22,373 nt of DNA from JBNJEA01 sp051745395 (GTDB lineage: Bacteria > Desulfobacterota > Desulfobacteria > Desulfobacterales > Desulfosalsimonadaceae): positions 1-22,373 of the forward strand of contig JBNJEA010000044.1 of the NCBI GenBank assembly GCA_051745395.1. The letters run 5' to 3'. Shown here in pieces: positions 14,518 through 22,327 of the stretch. Every line of letters starts with the position of its first letter. Positions within the stretch are counted from its first letter, which is position 1. The position numbers and the translations under genes are program-made. The notes under the pieces are model-generated. The model did not search any database, was not told where the DNA came from, and saw only the letters and a list, made by a program, of their open reading frames with translations.

Positions 14518-15973
14518 TGACGACGACGGGCTGGTGCACTTCCTGAGCCGTTTCTTCCGGAGAAAAGGCTATGCGGTCACCGCATGCGCCGATGGCAGGG
14601 CGGCGATCGACACACTCGGCGGGCAGAGTTTTGACCTGATCCTGCTGGATTACAAGATGCCGGAAATCAATGGCTTGGACACATTGACGGCCATCAAGGA
14701 TATCGAAGTAAAAACCCCCGTTATCTTGATGACTGCATACGGCACCACAGAGCTGGCAATCGAGGCCATGAAGCGCGGGGCCTATGATTACCTGGTCAAG
14801 CCCTTTGAGCGCAAGGACCTCAACCGCATCGTCGGCGAAGCCCTCCAGGTCAACCGGCAGATGAAGGAAGTGGTCCGGATACCGTCCTCAGAGGCGACGA
14901 CTGAAACTGCTTCGGACAAGACTTCGCTGCAGCTCATCGGCAGCAGCCGGGAAATGCAGGAAATCTACAAACTGATCGGCCAGGTCGCGGAAAAAGACGT
15001 GCCGATCCTGATTACCGGTGCAAGCGGCACCGGCAAGGAACTGGTCGCAAAGGCGATCTACCACCACAGCCGCCGAAAAGACAAGCCGTTTATGGCGATC
15101 AACTGTGCGGCCATACCGGAATCGCTTTTTGAAAGCGAACTCTTTGGTCACGAACGGGGTGCGTTTACCGGCGCGGACCGGACCTATATCGGCAAGATCG
15201 AAAGATGCCACGGCGGCACCCTGTTTTTGGATGAAATCGGTGAGATGCCCCTGCCGTTGCAGGCCAAACTGCTGCGGGTTTTGCAGGAACAAGAAGTCGA
15301 GCGCCTCGGCAGCAGCCAAAGCATCGGTGTCGATGTCCGCATTCTTGCCGCAACCAACAAAGACCTTGAAAATGCGGTGGCAGAACAAATTTTCAGGAAA
15401 GACCTGTACTGGCGGTTAAACGTAATTTCTTTCAACCTGCCGCCGCTTGCGGAGCGGGCCGGGGATATCCCGGAACTGGTAAATTACTTTTTAAAGCGGT
15501 TTGCAGCGGAATACGGCCGGTCGATATGCTACATGTCCGAAGCGGCCATGAATAAAATTGTCGCCTATCCTTGGCCGGGCAACGTGCGGGAGCTTGAAAA
15601 CTGCATCCGGCGCGCTGTATTGTTGGCCACCGGCGATGTGATTGCCGAAGGCAATTTAAAGATCCCCCAGTCCGGGGGGGCCGATTCCGGCGGCTCCACA
15701 ATAAGCCGGGAGCAGTTGATCGACGGCCTGAAAAACAAATTGGAAGAAATCATTCCGGAAATCCTGCGCCTGTCCACCGACGACGCCCATGCCAATATCA
15801 TCGAATTAGTGGAGGAAACGCTGATTGTCAAAGCGCTTGAAGCCTGCGGCAACAACCAGGTCCAGGCCGCCAAAATGCTGGGCATCAGTCGAAATACCCT
15901 TCGGCATCGTTTAAAAAGGCAACTCGAAAAACACCCGGAGACTTCTTCGGACATGGGACAGGACCGAAAATGA
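14495..15973 (+). CDS. Sigma54-dependent response regulator, NtrC/AtoC type
   Basis: 492-aa cytoplasmic enhancer-binding activator. The receiver domain (1-120) has the acidic cluster D8-D11, phosphoacceptor D52 in LLLDYKMP, and the conserved K in DYLVKPF. The AAA+ domain has Walker A GASGTGKE at 175-182, the sigma54-contact loop GAFTGA at 222-227, Walker B TLFLDEIGEM and the arginine-finger region. A Fis-type helix-turn-helix lies near the C-terminus (NNQVQAAKMLGISRNTLRHR). I use ATG 14495 (MENILLIDDDDG); ATGs at 14486 and 14489 are equally possible and none has a strong ribosome site. All overlap the kinase stop at 14517, so translation is probably coupled. The sigma54 promoter 250 bp downstream is a likely target. 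Confidence 0.93.
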   Translation: MENILLIDDDDGLVHFLSRFFRRKGYAVTACADGRAAIDTLGGQSFDLILLDYKMPEINGLDTLTAIKDIEVKTPVILMTAYGTTELAIEAMKRGAYDYLVKPFERKDLNRIVGEALQVNRQMKEVVRIPSSEATTETASDKTSLQLIGSSREMQEIYKLIGQVAEKDVPILITGASGTGKELVAKAIYHHSRRKDKPFMAINCAAIPESLFESELFGHERGAFTGADRTYIGKIERCHGGTLFLDEIGEMPLPLQAKLLRVLQEQEVERLGSSQSIGVDVRILAATNKDLENAVAEQIFRKDLYWRLNVISFNLPPLAERAGDIPELVNYFLKRFAAEYGRSICYMSEAAMNKIVAYPWPGNVRELENCIRRAVLLATGDVIAEGNLKIPQSGGADSGGSTISREQLIDGLKNKLEEIIPEILRLSTDDAHANIIELVEETLIVKALEACGNNQVQAAKMLGISRNTLRHRLKRQLEKHPETSSDMGQDRK

Positions 15974-16020
15974 ACGGGATTGCGACAGCATCTTTGCTTC
16001 TGATTAAATCCTGCCCTTCC

Positions 16021-16039
16021 GTGTTCAATTCTTAAACAC
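16021..16039. promoter_or_regulatory. Candidate enhancer palindrome for the NtrC-type regulator
   Basis: GTGTTCAATTCTTAAACAC has 8-bp arms with one mismatch around TTC. It lies 190 bp upstream of the -24 GG of the sigma54 promoter, a usual distance for an upstream activating site. It also lies 47 nt after the regulator's stop codon, so an alternative is a weak 3' hairpin, although the stem is AT-rich and no T-run follows. I see no second clear copy in 15974-16227, which otherwise holds no gene. Confidence 0.35.
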
Positions 16040-16227
16040 CCCCGCCCGATTTTGCTGTACCGGCGGAAACCATACTTTTCTAAGGCCGCACCAACCCCGC
16101 CTCAGGCAAATGTCTGTTCATTTTACCATCAAAGCCCCGTTTTCAAAACAATATAGAACCGCCTGCTCTTCACACGAAAACCATTAAATTTCATAAAGTT
16201 ATAATAAAATACTATTTTTTGTACTAT

Positions 16228-16245
16228 CCGGCACAATTTCTGCTC
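16228..16245 (+). promoter_or_regulatory. Sigma54 (-24/-12) promoter
   Basis: The sequence CCGGCACAATTTCTGCTC matches the RpoN consensus tGGCAC-N5-TTGCa. The invariant GG is at 16230-16231 and GC at 16242-16243, with exactly 10 bp between them. Transcription would begin near 16255, giving a leader of about 100 nt before the start at 16357. A sigma54 activator is encoded immediately upstream, which strengthens the call. Confidence 0.7.
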
Positions 16246-16278
16246 TATATGCCTGAACACCGGGCCATCGCATGACAT

Positions 16279-16293
16279 GCCGACACCGTCGGC
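16279..16293 (+). other. Leader hairpin upstream of the 192-aa protein gene
   Basis: GCCGAC-ACC-GTCGGC is a perfect six-pair stem in the expected 5' leader, with no T-run after it. It could affect mRNA stability or bind a protein. I see no known riboswitch fold around it. Confidence 0.3.
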
Positions 16294-16356
16294 TTGACGA
16301 AAGGCCTGTCGGGCAACCAGCCATTTTAAAAAAATTCAAACACGGGAGGGCGCCGC

Positions 16357-16935
16357 ATGTACAGGGACCAGAGCAATGATTATCCCGACTTTGTGGCCGG
16401 GGATTTGATGCAGGCCGGGTGGGATATAAGCGATGAAGGGCTGATGATATGCGACAGAATAAAGGAAATCATGATGATGTGCGACAGGATAAATCCGGTT
16501 TACGAACAGGTCAGCAGTTTCAGCATCGCCTTGTATACCCTCGGCCATTTCGACGCACCCGACCTGATGTCTGTACAGGACGTGGATGCCCAGGAGGCCG
16601 CCGCCTTTCTAAGCGAACATTTTACCCCCGTGCGGCCAAAAGATTTGCCGCGGCATTACCGCATCACGCAATCGGATAGCCGATATCTCCTGGTAATCGG
16701 CGACCCCTTATTTCCCCTCCATTTTGCCGTCCCCACCGATTTGACCAAAGAACGGCCCTTTTTCTCCAAACTGCCGCTTTACGGCAGCGGTTTCGACAGT
16801 CTTGCCGAGCTGATGGAGGAATTTGCCGGATACGACGGCATCAGCCGCTATGAAGCGCACTACTTCAAACAAAACCAAAATCAAGAACAGACGCCGAAAA
16901 TCGAGAAGGGCAGAATCTACATCGTAAAAGACTAA
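16357..16935 (+). CDS. Unknown protein encoded ahead of gdhA
   Basis: 192-aa soluble, slightly acidic protein with no signal peptide or membrane segment. I do not recognise a family. A 30-bp imperfect internal duplication (16443 and 16473 on) encodes the near-repeat MICDRI/MMCDRI at about residues 30-46. The middle (HYRITQSDSRYLLVIGDPLFPLH) looks like a beta-strand pair, and the end is charged (QNQEQTPKIEKGRIYIVKD). GGAGG stands 7 nt before ATG 16357. It is the first gene after the sigma54 promoter and is followed 37 nt later by gdhA, which has its own strong ribosome site. Co-regulation with glutamate dehydrogenase suggests a role tied to that enzyme, for example as regulator or partner. That is inference from position. 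Confidence 0.75.
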   Translation: MYRDQSNDYPDFVAGDLMQAGWDISDEGLMICDRIKEIMMMCDRINPVYEQVSSFSIALYTLGHFDAPDLMSVQDVDAQEAAAFLSEHFTPVRPKDLPRHYRITQSDSRYLLVIGDPLFPLHFAVPTDLTKERPFFSKLPLYGSGFDSLAELMEEFAGYDGISRYEAHYFKQNQNQEQTPKIEKGRIYIVKD

Positions 16936-16972
16936 CTTTTTAAAATAAACAGCCAAACAAGGAGGCGCATGC

Positions 16973-18328
16973 ATGTCTGTTGTTCAAAGTGTCATTGACA
17001 AGGTAAAACACTCCGATCCGGGACAGAATGAATTCCACCAGGCGGTCATCGAAGTGTTGGAAACGCTGGAGCCGACCGTCGACAAACATCCCGAATTTGT
17101 CAAGGCCGGCATCTATGAAAGAATCGTCGAACCGGAGCGCGCGGTGCTCTTCCGGATCCCCTGGGTGGATGATAACGGCGAGGTCCACGTCAACCGGGGA
17201 TTCCGCGTGCAGTTTAACAATGCCATCGGACCGTTTAAGGGCGGCATCCGGTTTCACCCCTCCGTGAACCTGAGCATCATCAAATTCCTGGGGTTTGAGC
17301 AGGTCTTTAAAAACTCGCTTACCACACTGCCCATGGGCGGCGGCAAAGGGGGTTCGGATTTTGATCCGAAGGGCAAGTCCGACGGCGAGGTAATGCGGTT
17401 CTGCCAGGCCTTCATGCGGGAACTCTATCGCCACATCGGCCCGGAAACCGATGTCCCGGCCGGTGATATCGGCGTCGGCGCCCGGGAGGTCGGTTACATG
17501 TTCGGCTATTACAAAAAGATCCGAAACGACCACACGGGGGTGTTAACCGGCAAGGGCCTGGACTACGGCGGCAGCCTGATCCGCCCCGAGGCAACGGGCT
17601 ACGGCACCGTCTATTTTGCCGCGGAAATGCTGGCGACCGGGGGGATGGATTTTAAGAACATGGTCGTAGCGGTCAGCGGCTCCGGCAACGTCGCCCAGTT
17701 TGCCATTGAAAAAGTCAACGAGATGGGCGGTCGCGTGATTTCCGTTTGCGATTCTTCCGCCACGGTGATCGATGAAAAAGGCATCGACAACGACAAGTGC
17801 TGCTATTTAATGGAACTGAAAAACGTCAACCGCGGCCGGGTAAACGAGTATGCCGACAAGTACAAGACCATTTGCTACGAGGGCAAAAACGTATGGGACG
17901 TGATCCGGGAGCAGGGTATCAAAGTCGACGTGGCCCTGCCCTGCGCCACCCAGAATGAGATCGATGCACAAAACGCCGAGGCGCTGGTGAAAAACGGCTG
18001 CATCTGCGTGGCCGAGGGCGCCAATATGCCGTCTTCCCCCGAAGCCGTTAAGATTTTCCAGGACAACGACATCCTCTATGGTCCGGGAAAAGCGGCCAAT
18101 GCCGGCGGCGTGGCCACATCGGGTCTGGAGATGAGCCAAAACAGCCAGAAGCTATCCTGGACGCGGGAAGAAGTCGACAAGCGGCTTTTGCTGATCATGA
18201 AAAGCATCCACCGGTCCTGCCTGGATGCGGCCGAAGCCTATGGGAAAAAAGGCGATTATGTCATGGGCGCCAATATTGCCGGGTTTACCAAGGTGGCCAA
18301 TACCATGCTGGCCTACGGGGTGGTATAG
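16973..18328 (+). CDS. gdhA: NADP-type glutamate dehydrogenase
   Basis: 451-aa cytoplasmic hexameric enzyme that converts 2-oxoglutarate and ammonium to glutamate with NAD(P)H. The length fits the short bacterial/fungal NADP class. The substrate region has GPFKGGIRFHPSVN, then LPMGGGKGGSDFDPKGKSD with the catalytic lysine at K125. The dinucleotide-binding domain has SGSGNVAQFA and the following VCDSSATV. EGANMPSSPEA and GKAANAGGVATSGLEMSQN are family hallmarks. AAGGAGG precedes ATG 16973. Placement behind a sigma54 promoter and a two-component pair is uncommon for gdhA and suggests it is induced by a specific nitrogen or organic-acid signal. Coenzyme choice is inferred from family similarity. 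Confidence 0.97.
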   Translation: MSVVQSVIDKVKHSDPGQNEFHQAVIEVLETLEPTVDKHPEFVKAGIYERIVEPERAVLFRIPWVDDNGEVHVNRGFRVQFNNAIGPFKGGIRFHPSVNLSIIKFLGFEQVFKNSLTTLPMGGGKGGSDFDPKGKSDGEVMRFCQAFMRELYRHIGPETDVPAGDIGVGAREVGYMFGYYKKIRNDHTGVLTGKGLDYGGSLIRPEATGYGTVYFAAEMLATGGMDFKNMVVAVSGSGNVAQFAIEKVNEMGGRVISVCDSSATVIDEKGIDNDKCCYLMELKNVNRGRVNEYADKYKTICYEGKNVWDVIREQGIKVDVALPCATQNEIDAQNAEALVKNGCICVAEGANMPSSPEAVKIFQDNDILYGPGKAANAGGVATSGLEMSQNSQKLSWTREEVDKRLLLIMKSIHRSCLDAAEAYGKKGDYVMGANIAGFTKVANTMLAYGVV

Positions 18329-18346
18329 CGTGGCGGGGGAAGGAAA

Positions 18347-18410
18347 GGTGTAAGGTATAAAGGTTTGAGGTGTAAGGTTTGAGGTGTAAGGTGTGAGGTG
18401 TGAGGTGTAG
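18347..18410. repeat. Heptamer tandem repeat (GGTGTRA)n
   Basis: Nine adjacent copies of a 7-bp unit run from 18347 to 18410, with one extra A after the second. Most copies are GGTGTAA or GGTGTGA, with variants GGTTTGA and GGTATAA. It begins 18 bp after the gdhA stop. Such heptamers are known as intergenic short tandem repeats in several bacterial groups; copy number is likely to vary between strains. Confidence 0.85.
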
Positions 18411-18500
18411 ACGGAATCGGGGTCGGGATCGCTGCCGGCAAAGCCATTTCCCGGGGGGAATCGATCAAATTCGATAGCGATTTCGACTTCGATTCCGTCT
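18409..18500. repeat. Long imperfect inverted repeat between convergent genes
   Basis: The left arm 18409-18437 starts AGACGGAATCG; the right arm 18472-18500 ends CGATTCCGTCT. About 23 of 29 positions pair, and the mismatches are regularly spaced (GG against AA in successive TCG units). The loop is 34 bp. It lies between the ends of gdhA and the minus-strand gene at 18555, where it could act as a bidirectional RNA 3' structure. Alternatively it may be a decayed mobile repeat joined to the heptamer array. No gene is present in 18329-18554. Confidence 0.6.
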
Positions 18501-18554
18501 GATGCGCATGTGGTGCACGCCAAAGGCCATTTTTTGGGGAAACTTATCCTGTTG

Positions 18555-21203
18555 TCATCGGCTGCCGGCGCCATTTTCCGAATAGCAAATCACTTTCCGG
18601 GCGGCGATATCCGAGGCGAGCATTAAACGATACGGGCTTGTGTCCACGACCCGGACCACATCGGCAAGCCGGCCGGCGGCCGGGCTAAGGGATTCGAGCT
18701 GGTTGGGCAGGGAAAAGATCCAGTCTTCATTAAATATTGTCCCGGCATTTTCCGGGTAAATGGCCATATAAAAAATCCCGGATTCAACCAGGTCATGGAA
18801 AAAATGGGTGCCGAAAGACAAATCCGGTATCATGTCGCCGACCTGATAGCTGATTTCCGCAATTGCAGCGATATTGTTGATTTCCGAAAATCTCACCGGC
18901 ACTCCCATTTCCGGGCTTTGCGTACCCCATCGGCCCGGGCCGATCAGCAAGGCGCAACGTTGTCCGTCGGCCGCCAGGGTCCGGTTTAATTTCCCGATCA
19001 GCCGGGCCACACTGAATTTATCCCGGGGGAAAAGCGCGGCATATGCCGGCGGCACCACGTATATGATCCGTGCAACGGGATGCAAAATATTGCCGCCCAT
19101 GACATTGTTTTCAATCCGGATGACTGCGTGATCCTCCCTGGCGACGGCCGGCATCACGGCGGCGTCGAAATCCCCCACGGTTTGAAACGGCCGGCACTGC
19201 AGCAGGTTGATGCGAAGCGCGCCGGCCCGGTTGAAATTGGCCGTAAATTCAATGTCCACCGGATTCTGGTAAGCCGCTTCCAGCTTCTTCAGGATATCGC
19301 CCATCCAACCCACAAAACTCGTGTCGGTCAGAAACGGGTCAAATGTCAACACCCGGTAGTCTCCGGCCGGTCGACCCATTTGGCGCATCTGCGCAACCGC
19401 TTGCATATCCCGGCTGCCCAGCAGATCCCAACGGGCCATCGGTTCATCTTGAACCAGTTCCTCCAGGGGCCGGGTTTCCATTTTGTTTTCATCCAGGTTC
19501 AGCAGGTCCACCCAGTGCTGGGAAAATTTTCGGATTTCCCCGCTGCCGGCCAGGGGTTTGGCAAGGGGGGCATCCAGGGCGACAATCCGGGGATAATCGT
19601 TTTCCACCCGGTTGACCGCCCGCGTGCCCAGTCCGCAGACGAGCCGGACCATGCCCGCCGCCGCATCCATGTTTTTTTTCCAGACAAACGGGTTACGGGA
19701 CAGGCCGACACCGGCTATCTCCGGAAAAAAATAATGCTTCCGGTAGGCACCGGACACCCGCTGCACCAGAATCGCCATTTGCTCGTCGCTTTGGTCAAGC
19801 CCCCGCTGGCGCCTGTAGGCAAGGGCGTCTTTGCCCATGGCGCTGGCATAGATCCGCCGGACCGCTGCTTGAAATGCCTCGTATCGCTTTTCCGGAGAGC
19901 CCTGGTTGACGCAGAAAAAGCTGGCGTATTTGCCGGCAAAGGCATTGCCGTAATCGTCTTCCAAAAGACTGCTGGAGCGCACGATAATCGGGGATTGGCC
20001 AAAATACTCCAGCATCAGCTGGAACTGCTCGGTAATTTCTTCGGCAAAACGGCCATGGAGCATCCTGTTTTTTAATTCCGCGGCTTTTGAGAAATAGCCG
20101 TTTGCGGTTTTATGTGCCATAAACAGCTTCCACCAGCCGTTTTGGACGATATAGGAATAAAACACATCCGATCCGATATAAAAGGAATCGTGCGGCACCA
20201 GGACTTCCTGCCAGTCAAAGGTCTCATCCTGCATCAAAATGTTTCGGGAAAGCAGCATTCCAACGGCTTTGCCGCCGATAAAGCCCGTGCCGATCATGCG
20301 ATCCTTGATCGCAAGCAGGTCGTCCAGGGAAATATAACGCCGGATCAAAGCCAGCATGCGCTTGTTGCGCGACAGCATCAGGCGGCTTAATTGCCCCACC
20401 ATATCCGCTTTTTCTTCCGACGGGGCATCGGATTGCAGCAGGTTCCTGGCATCGATAAACAGGCGATCCCAGTAGTCCAGATGGCGGCGGGCGGCCACCG
20501 CATCGCTGCGGGAAAGCTGCGAAAACATCCGGGCGGCATCCACGCTGTTGATCACGGGCACCAGTTCGTTGTTTTCCACGGTATGAGGAAAAAACATAGT
20601 GGGCGAATAACGGTGCTTGGCCTTTATGGGATGGATACAGACCCGGCCATCGTCATTGTAAACATCGATGAGCACCTGGGTAGTCTCGCGAATGCGGGCA
20701 ATGGCCTTAAAGGAATGCCGGTGGCGGCGGATGGCAAAGTAGGCGATGGTATTTAATTCAAAAAGATAGGGGCAGGTGACGAAGAAAAAATCCCCGATCA
20801 TCAGGTCGGTGGCCCAGGCCTGCAGCAAATCGGAAAGCAAATCGAACACATAACAGGCATCGCCCCCCTTTCGGGCAATGATGCGGTGGACTTCTGCGGA
20901 AAAGGATTCAAACCCGTTTTCCGTGTCCAGGTAATAGACGGAAACGTTTTCCTGCTCTTCGAGCAGGGCGGCATGGCGGGCAAACCGGATATAGACCACC
21001 CGCTCATCTCTTTGCAAGGCGCTGTGGACAAAGGGCGTGACCAGGTCCTGGTAGTCGCCGATATCGTCGACCTGCCAGACCACATTATCGCCTTTGCGCA
21101 GATGATCAATGACGCCGTCCAGGCTTTTCCAGCCGGTGCTGACACGCGAACAGGAAGTCATTTGGTCCGTTTCATGCCGTCCGAATGGGGATTCGTCCGA
21201 CAT
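18555..21203 (-). CDS. PEP/pyruvate-binding (PPDK_N) domain protein with RecA/KaiC-like N-terminus
   Basis: 882-aa cytoplasmic protein. Residues about 22-200 resemble the KaiC/RecA ATPase fold (STGWKSLDGVIDHLRKGDNV, then VVYIRFARH and a DACYVFDLLSDLL Walker-B-like strand). The Walker A lysine loop is absent: RKGDNVVWQVDDIGDY replaces GxxGxGKT. Residues about 303-670 match the ATP-grasp domain of PEP synthase and pyruvate phosphate dikinase: GGKAVGM, VRSSSLLEDDYGNAFAGKY, and the closing LLQCRPFQ. The phosphohistidine and TIM-barrel domains that complete PEP synthase are missing. Instead 671-882 is an unrecognised domain (ALLIGPGRWGT, GTHFFHDLVESGIFYM). It therefore cannot be a normal PEP synthase; a phosphotransfer or signalling role is inference. 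It starts 9 nt after the channel-like gene ends, so the two form an operon. Confidence 0.82.
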   Translation of the reverse strand: MSDESPFGRHETDQMTSCSRVSTGWKSLDGVIDHLRKGDNVVWQVDDIGDYQDLVTPFVHSALQRDERVVYIRFARHAALLEEQENVSVYYLDTENGFESFSAEVHRIIARKGGDACYVFDLLSDLLQAWATDLMIGDFFFVTCPYLFELNTIAYFAIRRHRHSFKAIARIRETTQVLIDVYNDDGRVCIHPIKAKHRYSPTMFFPHTVENNELVPVINSVDAARMFSQLSRSDAVAARRHLDYWDRLFIDARNLLQSDAPSEEKADMVGQLSRLMLSRNKRMLALIRRYISLDDLLAIKDRMIGTGFIGGKAVGMLLSRNILMQDETFDWQEVLVPHDSFYIGSDVFYSYIVQNGWWKLFMAHKTANGYFSKAAELKNRMLHGRFAEEITEQFQLMLEYFGQSPIIVRSSSLLEDDYGNAFAGKYASFFCVNQGSPEKRYEAFQAAVRRIYASAMGKDALAYRRQRGLDQSDEQMAILVQRVSGAYRKHYFFPEIAGVGLSRNPFVWKKNMDAAAGMVRLVCGLGTRAVNRVENDYPRIVALDAPLAKPLAGSGEIRKFSQHWVDLLNLDENKMETRPLEELVQDEPMARWDLLGSRDMQAVAQMRQMGRPAGDYRVLTFDPFLTDTSFVGWMGDILKKLEAAYQNPVDIEFTANFNRAGALRINLLQCRPFQTVGDFDAAVMPAVAREDHAVIRIENNVMGGNILHPVARIIYVVPPAYAALFPRDKFSVARLIGKLNRTLAADGQRCALLIGPGRWGTQSPEMGVPVRFSEINNIAAIAEISYQVGDMIPDLSFGTHFFHDLVESGIFYMAIYPENAGTIFNEDWIFSLPNQLESLSPAAGRLADVVRVVDTSPYRLMLASDIAARKVICYSENGAGSR

Positions 21204-21212
21204 GAACCTGTT

Positions 21213-22280
21213 TTATAAACCATTTTGACCCGGGGCGGAACGTTTATTGTTCTTCTTCTTAGAATTTCCGGATCTGCCGTAAATTTCATCACAAAACCGG
21301 TCCATGTTGGCCTGCGGGCCGATGGCGATCAAGGTGTCGCCCTCATGGATTAACTCCAGTGACGACGGATTGTAAATCCGCTTGCCGTCGGCGCGTTTAA
21401 TGGCCACAACAATCAAATCATAATCATTGCGGATTTTTGAATCCATCAGCGACTTTCCTACAAACGGGGCGTTTTCCGGAACTTCGAGTTCTTCGAGGTT
21501 CAAGTCGATGCCTTTGCCGGAAATGGCGGTCTCCAGAAAATCGGTGATGGTGGGGCGCAAAATGTTCTGGGTAATGCGCATCGCCGCGCTGGCATAAGGC
21601 GAGACCACGTGATCGGCGCCGGCGCGGAACAGCTTTTTTTCCACACCCTTACTGCTGGCCCGGGCACAGATGAACTGGTCGGGATTCAAGGCGCGGGCGG
21701 TGAGCACGATAAAGACGTTGTCCGCATCCCGGTTGACCACGGAAATCAGCCCCTTGGCCCTTTCCACGCCGGCTTCAATGAGGTTTTCCTCTTCCATGGC
21801 GTCTCGCCTGAGATGCGCCACGCCGAGTTCCCTGCAGCGCAGGATCGCATTTTCGTCGTTGTCGATCACTACCAGCGGCAGTCCGTTCCGGAACAGCTCG
21901 GCCGTTACGATCTGGCCCATTTGACCGTGTCCGCAAATCACGTAATGATCCGTAAATTCTTGAAGTTTCTTTCGCACCTTCCGCCTCCGGTACAGTTCAA
22001 GTGCGTTGCCGTCTAAAAACATGTGGCCGAAAAAAGCCGCCGTGCCCGCCACCAGGCCGAAACCGAATATGATCAAAAAAACGGCAAACAAACGCCCGCC
22101 GTCTGTCAACTCGAAAGGCGCCACGGTGGTCAGGGTGCCGATGGTCAGATACAACGCTTCTACGGGCGGGACTTCTTCGACCATCATATAGCCGCACATG
22201 CCGAACAGGAAAAGACAAATCAGCGAAAGGACCAATAGCGCGGCGTAACGGCTTTTTCTTTGAAAAACCAAGTGTTTCAT
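21213..22280 (-). CDS. K+-channel-like protein with RCK (TrkA-N/TrkA-C) domains and a degenerate filter
   Basis: 355-aa inner-membrane protein. It has two transmembrane helices (about 12-32 and 63-84) around a pore loop, then an RCK domain with the dinucleotide motif GHGQMG at 117-122 and acidic D140 at the end of strand 2. A TrkA-C domain follows (about 250-335) and a basic tail. The pore loop reads LTTVAPFE at 50-57, where working channels have TTVGYGD or TTVGFGE, so both filter glycines are lost. It may not conduct K+, or may be a sensor. ATG 22280 is preferred; GTG 22292 is possible, with AAAGG lying just before it. It is the first gene of a two-gene operon with the 882-aa protein. Confidence 0.85.
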   Translation of the reverse strand: MKHLVFQRKSRYAALLVLSLICLFLFGMCGYMMVEEVPPVEALYLTIGTLTTVAPFELTDGGRLFAVFLIIFGFGLVAGTAAFFGHMFLDGNALELYRRRKVRKKLQEFTDHYVICGHGQMGQIVTAELFRNGLPLVVIDNDENAILRCRELGVAHLRRDAMEEENLIEAGVERAKGLISVVNRDADNVFIVLTARALNPDQFICARASSKGVEKKLFRAGADHVVSPYASAAMRITQNILRPTITDFLETAISGKGIDLNLEELEVPENAPFVGKSLMDSKIRNDYDLIVVAIKRADGKRIYNPSSLELIHEGDTLIAIGPQANMDRFCDEIYGRSGNSKKKNNKRSAPGQNGL

Positions 22281-22307
22281 CGATCCAATCACCTTTCATA
22301 AGATCAT

Positions 22308-22327
22308 CCCGCCAAATTATTGGCAGG
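22308..22327. promoter_or_regulatory. Inverted repeat upstream of the channel-like gene
   Basis: CCCGCCAA and TTGGCAGG flank ATTA, giving 8-bp arms with one mismatch, 28 bp upstream of the start at 22280. On the minus strand a TTGAAA box (about 22345-22350) precedes it at a distance that would place the repeat just after the -10. An operator role is possible; a 3' structure of an unseen upstream gene is the alternative. Confidence 0.3.

Noticed and set aside
18347..18410. Possible CRISPR-like array at the heptamer repeat
   Set aside because: Units are 7 bp and directly adjoining, with no spacers and no cas genes in the window.
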